24,430 nucleotides of DNA from contig JAZSLJ010000056.1 in NCBI GenBank assembly GCA_045535305.1, forward strand, positions 1-24,430, in the 5' to 3' direction. Below, piece after piece: positions 1 through 7,873 of the stretch. A program made the translations under genes and the position numbers. The notes beneath the pieces are model-generated. The model saw only the letters and a list, made by a program, of their open reading frames with translations. It was not told the DNA's origin and made no database searches. Position 1 is the stretch's first letter. Each line of letters opens with the position of its first letter. The stretch comes from UBA1081 sp045535305 (GTDB lineage Bacteria > Bacillota > Clostridia > Oscillospirales > Acutalibacteraceae).

Positions 1-228
1 ATTCATTTATTGCCTGTTATCGTAATTTTAAGATTGCTGAGTTTTCTGTTCACGACGGCAAACTTATTAACAGGCATATTTCAAGGCTTTAAATGTGTAT
101 ACCATGTCCTTGCACTACTGTTTACCATGTTTTTCTTGACACAATGGCGGCCCCTACGATACACCAACAAATTACATTGTACGTTATAAATTTTGCCCAA
201 GTATCGTAACGACACTTGGGCGATTGTT
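1..228. other. Intergenic stretch downstream of gatB, no gene seen
   Basis: No convincing coding frame. It holds a 9-bp inverted repeat (TGCCTGTTA at 11-19 and TAACAGGCA at 68-76), a 6-bp inverted pair (ACAATG at 141-146 and CATTGT at 175-180) around a short GC-rich core, and the hairpin annotated separately at 195-221. These could be remnants of a small intergenic repeat family, but one copy cannot show that. Confidence 0.4.
195..221 (-). terminator. Hairpin just after gatB, possible terminator
   Basis: A perfect 8-bp stem (GCCCAAGT at 195-202, ACTTGGGC at 214-221) with an 11-base loop starts 8 bases after the gatB stop codon. Read leftward it is followed by AAAATTT rather than a clean U run, so it may be a weak or factor-assisted terminator or a 3'-end stabilising hairpin. 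Confidence 0.35.
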
Positions 229-1653
229 TTATTTAAGCTTTGATTCAAGAAGATTTTTAATAACGGTGGGGTCGCCTGCGCCTTTAAGCTCTTTCATACA
301 AGCACCGAAAAGAGCCTGCAGAGCTTTTACTTTACCGTTTTTGTAATCTTCAACAGCCTGCGGATTTGCGGCGATAACGCTGTCAACAATGCCTTCAACT
401 GCAGAAGAATCTACCTGTTTATCAAGACCGTTAGCCTTGCAGTATTCAACGGGGTCTGCTCCGTCTTCAATCATTGCAATAAGCACCTTTTTACCTGCAT
501 TACGGTTGATTTTGCCGTCTGCAACCATTTTAATGACTACTGCAAGATTTGCGGCTGTAATATCAAGTTCATTGGGAGCTTTGCCGGCTTTACGAAGAAT
601 ACCCATACAGTCTGTAAGAATATATGCCGCAGTATCTTTCATATTACAACCGAGAGCAACCGTTTCATCGAGCAGAGTTGCAATTTTATGGTTTGCAATA
701 ATCATATCAATTTCCTTATCGGAAATTCCTGCGTCTCTGTACATTTCAGCTTTTTCATCAAGAGCAACAGGCTTTGCCGCTTTAATCTGCTCAAGCCATT
801 CATCGTCAATGATAATGGGCATTAAGTTTGCATCGGGGAAATAACGGTAATCTGCCTCTGTTTCTTTATTTCTCATAGCAAAGGTCTTACCGCTGACATC
901 ATCAAAACGTCTTGTTTCCTGTACAAGCTCCTCTGTTTCGAACTCAAGAGCATCAATATGACGCTGTGATTCGTAACGGATAGCACGCTCGATTGCTTCA
1001 AATGAGCTCATATTCTTGATTTCGGTACGTACGCCGAATTCTGTACTGCCCTCGGGACGGACTGAAATGTTAACGTCGCAACGCATTGCGCCTTCTTCAC
1101 ATTCTGAAATACCGCCTGAACGGAACATATTTTTAAGCTTATTAAGATAAGTTACAACCTCTTCTGCACTACGGAAATCGGGCTGAGTAACAATCTCGAT
1201 AAGCGGAACACTTGTACGGTTGAAATCAACAAATGATGAATTACCGCCGTGAACAAGCTTACCTGCATCCTCTTCCATATGAATCTGCTTAATGCGGATA
1301 TCACGTGTGCCTGCAGACGTCTTTAATGTAACACAGCCGTTTGTACAAATAGGATGATTGAGCTGAGTAATCTGATAAGCGCAGGGCAGGTCGGGATAAT
1401 AATAGTTTTTCTTATCAAATGTAGTATAACGATTAATCTCACAGTTGAGCATAAGACCTGCTGTAACAGCAAGCTCTACTACCCTTTTATTCATTACGGG
1501 GAGCATACCGGGCATACCTGAGCAAGCGGGACATACACAGTCGTTAGGCTCTTTTGCCGCTGAATGACCGCCACAGGAACAGAATATTTTTGATTCTGTA
1601 CCAAGCTCTACATGAGTTTCAAGGCCGATGACGATTTCATAATTCATATTCAT
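229..1653 (-). CDS. gatB: Asp-tRNA(Asn)/Glu-tRNA(Gln) amidotransferase subunit B
   Basis: GatB is the kinase/amidating subunit. It activates the side-chain carboxylate of misacylated Asp-tRNA(Asn) or Glu-tRNA(Gln) with ATP and replaces it with an amide using ammonia delivered from GatA. At 474 residues it is full length for the family. The N-terminus carries IGLETHVEL, followed by a cysteine-rich zinc-type cluster (CSC, then CVCPAC around residues 25-43). The kinase cradle has HMEEDAGK and FNRTSVPLIEIV, and the C-terminal YqeY-like tail ends with GDPTVIKNLLESKL. Nothing in it looks degenerate, in contrast to its GatA. The start ATG overlaps the gatA stop (ATGA). The second ATG two codons later (1647) is an alternative start, because the AGGTGA motif fits it slightly better. 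Third gene of the T-box-controlled operon. Confidence 0.95.
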   Translation of the reverse strand: MNMNYEIVIGLETHVELGTESKIFCSCGGHSAAKEPNDCVCPACSGMPGMLPVMNKRVVELAVTAGLMLNCEINRYTTFDKKNYYYPDLPCAYQITQLNHPICTNGCVTLKTSAGTRDIRIKQIHMEEDAGKLVHGGNSSFVDFNRTSVPLIEIVTQPDFRSAEEVVTYLNKLKNMFRSGGISECEEGAMRCDVNISVRPEGSTEFGVRTEIKNMSSFEAIERAIRYESQRHIDALEFETEELVQETRRFDDVSGKTFAMRNKETEADYRYFPDANLMPIIIDDEWLEQIKAAKPVALDEKAEMYRDAGISDKEIDMIIANHKIATLLDETVALGCNMKDTAAYILTDCMGILRKAGKAPNELDITAANLAVVIKMVADGKINRNAGKKVLIAMIEDGADPVEYCKANGLDKQVDSSAVEGIVDSVIAANPQAVEDYKNGKVKALQALFGACMKELKGAGDPTVIKNLLESKLK

Positions 1654-2834
1654 TCACCTTTCCTTTCAACGCTGTGTGCAAGTGAGAGAAGTGTACTTTC
1701 ACCGAAATGCTTACCCATAAGCTGAACATCGCCGCTTACCAAAGCTGGAGTGCCGATAAGGTTTGCAACTGCTGTAAATACGCTTTCTTCAAATACTTTT
1801 ACGAATGCATCGTCTATATCATATGATTCATATGATGTCTTTGAGCATACGGGAGTAAGAACAGCATCGTATGATTCAAAAAGCTTTGCCATACCTTCTG
1901 CAACAACACGGCGTACACGTAATGATTTATCATAGCAATCCTTATATCTGTTTTTGGACAAAACATCAGAGCCGTAAAGGATAACAGCTTTTGTAAGGAA
2001 ATTAAAGCCTTCAGTTCTTGAATTTACATACAATTCATCAATATTTCTGTAAGTTGATGAACGGTGGCCGTACTTTACGCCGTCATAACGTGAAACATTG
2101 TTACAGGTTTCTGCACACATAAGAATCTGCCATGCTGTATTTGCAATTTCAAACAAATCACAGGAAATTGTATCAACAGTTACACCGTTTGCACGAAGTA
2201 AATCTGCATAAGCGTTAACTTTTACCTTTGTTGCATCGTCTGCTTTATCAAGAAGTTCTTTTACGATGCAGACTTTTTTGCCGTTTACATCGGCATCAAC
2301 ACAATAGTCGTAAGATTCGGTACGAAGGCTTGTGCCGTCCTTATCATCGTGGCCTGCGATAACTGACATAACATCTTTTACGCCTTCGGCATTCTTTGCA
2401 TAAACGCCTACCTGTTCACCCGATGCAGCACATGAAACAACGCCGTAACGTGAAACAGTACCGTATGTGGGTTTAAGGAAATCAACACCTGAAAGTGCTG
2501 CGGCACGTCTTGTTGCGCCGTTCATATCCACACCCAAAGCGAATGCAACATCACCGTTTGCAACAAGTGATGCGGCCGAGCCTTTAAGCTGACCTTCCTG
2601 CGGTGCGTAGTAAGAAAATTCACCAACAAGATCAAGGCCGAATTCACCAACATTGGTTTTACCTGCCGCTTTAAAGCCTTTTTTTTCAAGACGGGTAACT
2701 GCTTCTGCACTGAAAAGGGGTTTGAAGCCTTCAAGAATACGTGAGCCTGCCGCTGTCTGAGCATCTTTTACAAGAATTGTATCGTCAACTGCAAAAACTC
2801 CGTTTTCACATAATTGTGTTACATAATTTTTCAT
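1650..2834 (-). CDS. gatA: GatA-like amidase homologue, N-terminally short, catalytic triad lost
   Basis: GatA normally hydrolyses glutamine and channels ammonia to GatB. The match runs the whole length: ILEGF, GKTNVGEF, LKPTYG, VSRYG, IAGHDDKDGTS, the SRYDGVKYG region, and VQLMGKHF near the end. The protein is about 394 residues, against roughly 485 for normal GatA, and it lacks the N-terminal helical segment. By my hand alignment to remembered GatA sequences, the catalytic Lys (IKDN) is replaced by Asp17 (VDDT), the cis-Ser of GGSS falls on Leu83 (GQLK), and the nucleophilic Ser of DTGGSIR is Ala107 (DMNGATR). The 24-residue spacing between the last two is kept. I chose the ATG at 2834, which has GAGGTG at a good distance; a GTG at 2843 would add three residues. 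There is no room for a longer N-terminus, because the fused GatC ends at 2845. Intact frame, so a maintained pseudoenzyme is more likely than a pseudogene. Confidence 0.85.
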   Translation of the reverse strand: MKNYVTQLCENGVFAVDDTILVKDAQTAAGSRILEGFKPLFSAEAVTRLEKKGFKAAGKTNVGEFGLDLVGEFSYYAPQEGQLKGSAASLVANGDVAFALGVDMNGATRRAAALSGVDFLKPTYGTVSRYGVVSCAASGEQVGVYAKNAEGVKDVMSVIAGHDDKDGTSLRTESYDYCVDADVNGKKVCIVKELLDKADDATKVKVNAYADLLRANGVTVDTISCDLFEIANTAWQILMCAETCNNVSRYDGVKYGHRSSTYRNIDELYVNSRTEGFNFLTKAVILYGSDVLSKNRYKDCYDKSLRVRRVVAEGMAKLFESYDAVLTPVCSKTSYESYDIDDAFVKVFEESVFTAVANLIGTPALVSGDVQLMGKHFGESTLLSLAHSVERKGE

Positions 2835-2844
2835 TCTACACACC

Positions 2845-4923
2845 TCACTTTACAAGTCTGGGTACTTGCCAGCTGTCATCATTACGCTCGGGAGCGCCTT
2901 CAAGAAGACTCTCTCTTGTGAAGGGCTGACTGCGTACGTCTTCACGCAATACGTTAGTCATAGGCATAACGTGTACCATTGCTTCAACATCTTCGGTATC
3001 ACAGGTTTTGAGTATCTGTTCGCTTTCGTTCATTTTTGCAAAAATAGTCTGCATAACGGATTCTTCAGATTCGGTTAAAGCAAGCTGATTGAGCTGCTGA
3101 GCATTTGAAAATGTGGAACGCTTGCCCTGTGCCTGTTTGCCCGATGATGCAGTTGCGGCTGAACGCTGTGCAAGTGCACTGCCGCTGCCGAGAAGATGAA
3201 CATCCTCAAGCTGCTGATTTGTAACTTCGCTCGGAGCGCCGAGAAGAAGATCCTGTGCATTACCGTTAAGGGGGAATGCGATAACATCAAGGATTTTTTC
3301 TTCATCAGTAAGAAGCATAACCATACGGTCAATACCGGGTGCCATACCTGCGTGAGGAGGAGCGCCGTACTGGAATGCTGTATACAAAGCGTTAAAGCGT
3401 TTTTTAAGCTCTGCTTCGTCATAGCCTGCAATATCGAATGCTTTTTTCATAATATCAATATCGTGGTTACGCACAGCACCCGATGCAAGCTCAATACCGT
3501 TACAAACAAGGTCGTACTGATATGCAAGAACCTCTGTGGGATCTTTTGACATAAGAGCATCCATACCGCCCTGAGGCATTGAGAAGGGGTTATGAGTAAA
3601 GATTGTATCGCCTGTTTCCTCATCAATTTCGTACATTGGGAAATCTACTACAAAGCAGAATTCAAATGCATCGTCGCGGATAAGGTCAAGCTGTTCTTTC
3701 TTAGCAAGCCATGTACGGATAAGGCCCGCCTTCTTTTCTGTATCGTTTTTCTTATCATCACAGATGAAGAAGAGTGTTTCACCCTCTTTTACGCCTGTAA
3801 GAGCTGTGATTTCAGCTTTCTGTTCTTCACTTAAGAATTTAGCGATAGGACCTGCAAAAACACCGTCTTTAAGAGTGATGTAACCAAGACCGCCGAGACC
3901 TACCTCTGCAGATGTTGCATATTTGAGAGAATCCTCAAAGAATTTCTTTGATTTGCCCTTACAGTCTGCAACAATACCTCTTACGGGTCTGCCCTTGAAT
4001 GCGGGGAAATCAACGCCTGCAAAAAATGCGGTCAGATCACAGATAATAAGCGGATTACGAAGGTCAGGCTTATCGGAGCCGTATGTCATCATAGCATCTG
4101 CATAAGTGATACGGCGGAAAGGCTTGGGAGTTACTTTTTTATCGGAGAAAGTTTTGAATGTGTCGTAAATAACGTCTTCACAGACATCAAGAACTTCTTC
4201 CTGTGTGGCAAAAGCCATTTCGAAGTCAAGCTGATAGAATTCACCGGGTGAACGGTCTGCTCTTGCATCCTCATCACGGAAACAGGGAGCTACCTGGAAG
4301 TATCTGTCGAAGCCTGAAACCATAAGCAACTGTTTGAACTGCTGAGGTGCCTGAGGCAAAGCATAGAACTTGCCCGGATGTTTACGGCTGGGAACAAGGA
4401 AATCTCGTGCGCCCTCGGGTGAAGATGCAGTAAGGATAGGTGTCTGCATATCCAAAAATCCCTTACCCTCCATCATATTTCTCAGATGACGGATGATTCT
4501 TGAACGCATAACAAGGTTGTTATGGTTTTTTGGATTACGAAGGTCAAGATAGCGGTATTTAAGACGGAGTTCATCCTTACTCTGTCTTGAGCTTCTTACC
4601 TCAAAGGGTAACATATTAAGAGATTTACCGAGCACCTGAAGACTGTCGGCAACCAACTCAACATAACCTGTATCAATTTTTGTGTTTACTGTTTCAGCAT
4701 CACGCTTTTCAACAGTACCGCTTACGGAAATAACTGTTTCGCGGTTTACGTTTTTAAGCAAAGCCTCATTGTGAATAACCACCTGTGTTACACCTGTATA
4801 ATCACGAAGATCAACAAATATAACGCCGCCGTGGTCGCGGACAACATCAACCCAACCTGCAAGCTGTACAGTCTGGCCGATATGTTCATCACGGATATCG
4901 TTACAATATAGGGTTCTGTACAT
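2845..4923 (-). CDS. aspS: Aspartyl-tRNA synthetase fused to GatC
   Basis: Bacterial-type AspRS charges tRNA with aspartate. GatC bridges GatA and GatB. The protein has 692 residues, about 100 more than ordinary AspRS. Residues 1-100 are the anticodon-binding OB fold. The class II catalytic core follows (motif 2 around FRDEDARADR, motif 3 GMAPGIDRM), with the bacterial GAD insertion between. AspRS ends normally at GAPSEVTNQQLEDVHL. A low-complexity linker rich in Ala, Ser and Gln leads to a complete GatC at about residues 606-692 (bases 2848-3108), with DTEDVEAMVHV, NVLRED, LLEGAPE and the terminal VPRLV. His31 in RDHGG is the residue associated with non-discriminating AspRS, which also charges tRNA(Asn). 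AGGAGG lies 8 bases before the ATG. First gene of the operon, under a T-box. The reading frame is continuous through the linker, so a sequencing frameshift is unlikely. Confidence 0.93.
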   Translation of the reverse strand: MYRTLYCNDIRDEHIGQTVQLAGWVDVVRDHGGVIFVDLRDYTGVTQVVIHNEALLKNVNRETVISVSGTVEKRDAETVNTKIDTGYVELVADSLQVLGKSLNMLPFEVRSSRQSKDELRLKYRYLDLRNPKNHNNLVMRSRIIRHLRNMMEGKGFLDMQTPILTASSPEGARDFLVPSRKHPGKFYALPQAPQQFKQLLMVSGFDRYFQVAPCFRDEDARADRSPGEFYQLDFEMAFATQEEVLDVCEDVIYDTFKTFSDKKVTPKPFRRITYADAMMTYGSDKPDLRNPLIICDLTAFFAGVDFPAFKGRPVRGIVADCKGKSKKFFEDSLKYATSAEVGLGGLGYITLKDGVFAGPIAKFLSEEQKAEITALTGVKEGETLFFICDDKKNDTEKKAGLIRTWLAKKEQLDLIRDDAFEFCFVVDFPMYEIDEETGDTIFTHNPFSMPQGGMDALMSKDPTEVLAYQYDLVCNGIELASGAVRNHDIDIMKKAFDIAGYDEAELKKRFNALYTAFQYGAPPHAGMAPGIDRMVMLLTDEEKILDVIAFPLNGNAQDLLLGAPSEVTNQQLEDVHLLGSGSALAQRSAATASSGKQAQGKRSTFSNAQQLNQLALTESEESVMQTIFAKMNESEQILKTCDTEDVEAMVHVMPMTNVLREDVRSQPFTRESLLEGAPERNDDSWQVPRLVK

Positions 4924-4946
4924 AAAGCATACCTCCTGTTTTATAC

Positions 4947-4986
4947 AAAAAAATAGCCCCGGGGAATATTAAAAAATATCCCCGGG
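4947..4986 (-). terminator. T-box intrinsic terminator hairpin
   Basis: Read leftward, a GC-rich stem (CCCGGGGATATT pairing with AATATTCCCCGGG, one bulged T) with a TTTT loop spans 4986-4957 and is followed by a run of seven T. It sits just upstream of the aspS ribosome binding site and directly downstream of the T-box core, as expected for the terminator alternative of a T-box leader. Confidence 0.9.
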
Positions 4987-5166
4987 ACGAGCAAACATAA
5001 TTACCCGCGGTGCCACCCGCATTGATGTGCAAAAGAACACATCCTCTTTTAATATTAAATTTTAGCATTAACAGAGTGTTCCCATGCTTACTACTCATCT
5101 CAAACGCGCTTTCAGTCGCCGACGCATTCTCCCTGACAGACTTTCCAAAAAAGCTGAGTCTCTGTT
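4947..5166 (-). promoter_or_regulatory. T-box riboswitch leader, specifier GAAC (Asn, possibly also Glu)
   Basis: The conserved T-box core GGGTGGCACCGCGG lies at 5005-5018 on the minus strand, ahead of the terminator hairpin at 4957-4986. Stem I is closed by a perfect 7-bp helix (AACAGAG at 5166-5160, CTCTGTT at 5076-5070). Directly above its 3' strand the sequence GGGAACA places GAAC at 5081-5078. AAC reads Asn, and the overlapping GAA reads Glu. From memory, a T-box on the C. acetobutylicum aspS2-gatCAB operon was reported to use exactly such overlapping GAA/AAC codons and bind two tRNAs. Uncharged tRNA would favour antitermination and raise expression of aspS-gatC, gatA and gatB. The T-box call is firm. 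The specifier assignment is from manual folding. Confidence 0.9.
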
Positions 5167-5169
5167 TAT

Positions 5170-5197
5170 ATTATAGCAAAAAAATTCAGTTTGTCAA
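5170..5197 (-). promoter_or_regulatory. Sigma-A type promoter of the aspS-gatC/gatA/gatB operon
   Basis: On the minus strand a perfect TTGACA (5197-5192) and a perfect TATAAT (5175-5170) are separated by 16 bases. Transcription would start near 5163-5165, at the foot of T-box stem I. This is the best promoter match in the window. Confidence 0.85.
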
Positions 5198-5294
5198 CAG
5201 ATATTTTTTGGAAGAACAGCCGATTTATAAATAAATTTTTATACTTTGTGAATTTTATTTTAAATAAATAAGAATATATTTTACCCTAAAACTG

Positions 5295-6470
5295 TTAAAT
5301 CCGTGAAACACCTGTTTTTCTTGCGGCTTCGGCAACAGCTTCGGCAACAGCTTTACCCACACGAGGGTCAAAAGCTTTGGGTATTATGTAATCGACAGAC
5401 AGTTCATCATCTGCTATAAGCTCTGCAATAGCATTTGCCGCCGCCATCTTCATTTCTTCATTGATTTCACTTGCACGGACATCAAACGTACCTCTGAAAA
5501 TACCCGGGAATGCAAGAACATTATTTATCTGATTGGGATAATCCGAGCGTCCCGTTGAAATAATCTTAGCTCCGCCTGCTTTTGCCTCATCAGGGAAAAT
5601 CTCAGGATTGGGATTTGCACAGGCAAATATAATCGCATCGCGGTTCATTGTTTTAACCATATCCGCCGTTACAATATTCGGCGCGGAAAAGCCTAAAAAT
5701 ACATCTGCACCTATGAGGGCATCTTTAAGTGTACCTGTCTGCTTATTACGGTTTGTAAGCTTTGCAAGCTGTGCCATATGCTCAAAAGGAATATCGGGTG
5801 AACCTTCGCACAGAATACCGAATCTGTCGCAAAGTGTAATATTTTTAAATCCTGCCGCAAGCAAAAGACGGCAAACTGATGTACCTGCCGCACCTATACC
5901 GTTGATAACAACTTTTGCATCTGAGCGGTCTTTTTTGACTATCTTCAATGCATTTGTAAGTCCTGCAAGAACAATAACTGCCGTTCCGTGCTGATCGTCG
6001 TGAAATACGGGAATATCACATTTTTCTTTGAGTTTTTGCTCAATTTCAAAGCATCTCGGGGCTGAAATATCTTCAAGATTTATACCGCCGAAACTGCCTG
6101 AAATGTTATATACAGTCTGCACGAACTCATCCACATCTTTTGTTTTTACACACAGAGGGAATGCATCAACGCCGCCGAATGACTTAAACAGAACGCACTT
6201 ACCTTCCATAACGGGCATACCTGCTTCAGGGCCGATATCACCGAGTCCGAGAACGGCACTGCCGTCTGTTATAACAGCACAAAGATTGTGTCTTCGTGTA
6301 AGTTCATAACTTTTATTTATATCCTCTTTAATAGCAAGACAGGGCTGTGCAACACCGGGTGTGTATGCAAGTGATAAATCGTCCTTTGTTTGGGTGGGTA
6401 CGGTTGCAACAACCTCAATTTTACCTTTCCATTCCCCGTGAAGACGAAGCGACTCTTTTGCGTAATCCAT
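5295..6470 (-). CDS. Malic enzyme (malate to pyruvate + CO2, NAD(P)-dependent)
   Basis: Oxidative decarboxylation of malate to pyruvate in the cytosol. At 391 residues it is the short bacterial form without the phosphotransacetylase-like extension of MaeB. The family landmarks are present: the catalytic tyrosine in LAYTPGVAQPC (Tyr36), the catalytic lysine in the VLFKSFGGVDAFP segment, the metal site EDISAPRCFEIE, then PVFHDDQHGTAV, and the Rossmann motif INGIGAAGTSVCRLLL. The ribosome binding site GGAG overlaps the fumC stop 11 bases upstream, so the two are co-transcribed and likely coupled; fumarase supplies the malate. Cofactor preference cannot be told by eye. No clear terminator follows; the next gene downstream has its own promoter. 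Confidence 0.93.
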   Translation of the reverse strand: MDYAKESLRLHGEWKGKIEVVATVPTQTKDDLSLAYTPGVAQPCLAIKEDINKSYELTRRHNLCAVITDGSAVLGLGDIGPEAGMPVMEGKCVLFKSFGGVDAFPLCVKTKDVDEFVQTVYNISGSFGGINLEDISAPRCFEIEQKLKEKCDIPVFHDDQHGTAVIVLAGLTNALKIVKKDRSDAKVVINGIGAAGTSVCRLLLAAGFKNITLCDRFGILCEGSPDIPFEHMAQLAKLTNRNKQTGTLKDALIGADVFLGFSAPNIVTADMVKTMNRDAIIFACANPNPEIFPDEAKAGGAKIISTGRSDYPNQINNVLAFPGIFRGTFDVRASEINEEMKMAAANAIAELIADDELSVDYIIPKAFDPRVGKAVAEAVAEAARKTGVSRI

Positions 6471-6481
6471 AATTTTTCTCC

Positions 6482-7846
6482 TTAAACCATATTTGCAGGG
6501 TTGACTGCTTCATTGTATTCCTCTTCACTGAGCAAACCTTGTCCCACAACAGCTTCTTTTAACGTCAAGCCGTTCTTATGGGCAAATTTTGCCGCAGCAG
6601 CAGCCTTATCATAACCGATTCGGGGGGTAAGGCAAGTAACGAGCATAAGTGAACGCTCAAGATAATCCTGCATTTTTTTATCATTAACCGTAATTCCGCA
6701 TACGCAGTTATCAGCAAAGGAACACATAACATCTGCAAGCAATCTTACAGACTGCAAAAAATTATATGCACATACAGGCATAAATACATTCAGCTCAAAA
6801 TTGCCCTGTGATGCGGCAAATCCCACAGCCGTGTCATTACCCATAACCTGAACTGCAACCATTGTTACGGCTTCGCATTGTGTTGGGTTGACCTTGCCGG
6901 GCATAATGGAGCTTCCGGGCTCATTCTCGGGTATATTTAATTCACCCAGACCGCATCTTGGCCCTGCCGCAAGCCAACGTATGTCGTTTGCAATTTTCAT
7001 AAGATTTGCGGCAAGTGCTTTTAACGCACCGTGAGCAAAAACAAAAGATTCTTTACCCGTCAATGCACGGAATTTATTTTCATCGGGCACAAATTCAGTT
7101 CCGAGCAACAAAGTCAGCTCGGCACAAACCTCTTTGTCAAATCCGTCGGGAGCATTAAGTCCTGTTCCTACCGCTGTACCTCCGATTGCAAGGGAGCGAA
7201 GCGGTTTGAGTGATGAAATTACCATTTCTCTTGCACTTTCAAGCAGTCCTCGCCAACCGCTTACCTCCTGTGAAAACTTTATAGGTGTTGCATCCTGCAA
7301 ATGAGTTCTGCCTATTTTGATTACATCGGGATTTGCTTTTTCAAGTGCGAAAAATGCATTTATCAGCCTGTCAAGCGAAGGCAACAGATGCTTTTCAATT
7401 TCACATGCTGCGGCAATATTCATAGCAGAAGGAAATGTATCATTAGAGCTTTGAGATGCATTCACGTCATCATTGGGATGAAGTAATTTTTCACTTGCTA
7501 TTGCATTCCCGCGTCCTGCAATAACCTCATTGACATTCATATTCGTCTGTGTGCCGCTGCCTGTCTGAAAAACAGACAAAGGAAAATTCTCATAAAGCTT
7601 ACCCTCAAGAATTTCATCTGCCGCCTGTTCAATAAGTGCGGCTTTTTCAGGTGTTATTTTACCCGACCTTCCGTTTACACGGGCACAAGCCTTTTTAAGC
7701 GAAGCCAACGCTGAAATTATCTCTCTCGGCATTATTACATCGCCGATTTTAAAATTCATAAAACTGCGCTGAGTCTGTGCACCCCATAATTTATCCGCAG
7801 GCACTTTAACCTCGCCCATTGTATCTTTTTCAATTCTGAAATCCAT
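6482..7846 (-). CDS. fumC: Class II fumarate hydratase
   Basis: Iron-independent fumarase interconverting fumarate and malate; homotetramer in the cytosol. At 454 residues it matches the usual length. Seen in order: the N-terminal WGAQTQRS, then TGSGTQTNMNVNEVI, SSNDTFPSAMNIA, GRTHLQDATPI, and the signature loop GSSIMPGKVNPTQCEA that carries the catalytic serine. The AGGAG ribosome binding site lies 6 bases before the ATG. It sits 27 bases after the acetyltransferase stop and 11 bases before the malic enzyme start, making a fumarate-to-pyruvate pair. A TATAAT-like sequence in the upstream gap could give it a separate start, but I see no good -35. The related lyases (aspartase, argininosuccinate lyase) share the fold; TQTNMNVNEV favours fumarase, though aspartase is close. 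Confidence 0.93.
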   Translation of the reverse strand: MDFRIEKDTMGEVKVPADKLWGAQTQRSFMNFKIGDVIMPREIISALASLKKACARVNGRSGKITPEKAALIEQAADEILEGKLYENFPLSVFQTGSGTQTNMNVNEVIAGRGNAIASEKLLHPNDDVNASQSSNDTFPSAMNIAAACEIEKHLLPSLDRLINAFFALEKANPDVIKIGRTHLQDATPIKFSQEVSGWRGLLESAREMVISSLKPLRSLAIGGTAVGTGLNAPDGFDKEVCAELTLLLGTEFVPDENKFRALTGKESFVFAHGALKALAANLMKIANDIRWLAAGPRCGLGELNIPENEPGSSIMPGKVNPTQCEAVTMVAVQVMGNDTAVGFAASQGNFELNVFMPVCAYNFLQSVRLLADVMCSFADNCVCGITVNDKKMQDYLERSLMLVTCLTPRIGYDKAAAAAKFAHKNGLTLKEAVVGQGLLSEEEYNEAVNPANMV

Positions 7847-7873
7847 TTTATACTCCTACATTTAATTATAACT

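Noticed and set aside
389..844. 151-codon plus-strand frame opposite gatB
   Set aside because: It mirrors the gatB codons and shows low-complexity Ser/Ala/Ile composition with no ribosome binding site.
2766..2768. Lys23 (VKD) of the GatA homologue as the catalytic lysine
   Set aside because: Counting back from the conserved LEGF puts Asp17 at the catalytic position, and Lys23 lies six residues further on. Kept as the main point a structure should test.
1650..2834. GatA as a simple pseudogene or as truncated by a wrong start
   Set aside because: The frame is open to a normal C-terminus, it is coupled to gatB, and the upstream bases are fully used by the complete GatC end, leaving no place for a longer N-terminus.
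2845..3108. AspRS-GatC fusion as a frameshift or missed stop
   Set aside because: Both partners are complete, joined in one frame by a plausible flexible linker, and no start site or ribosome binding site is obvious inside the linker.
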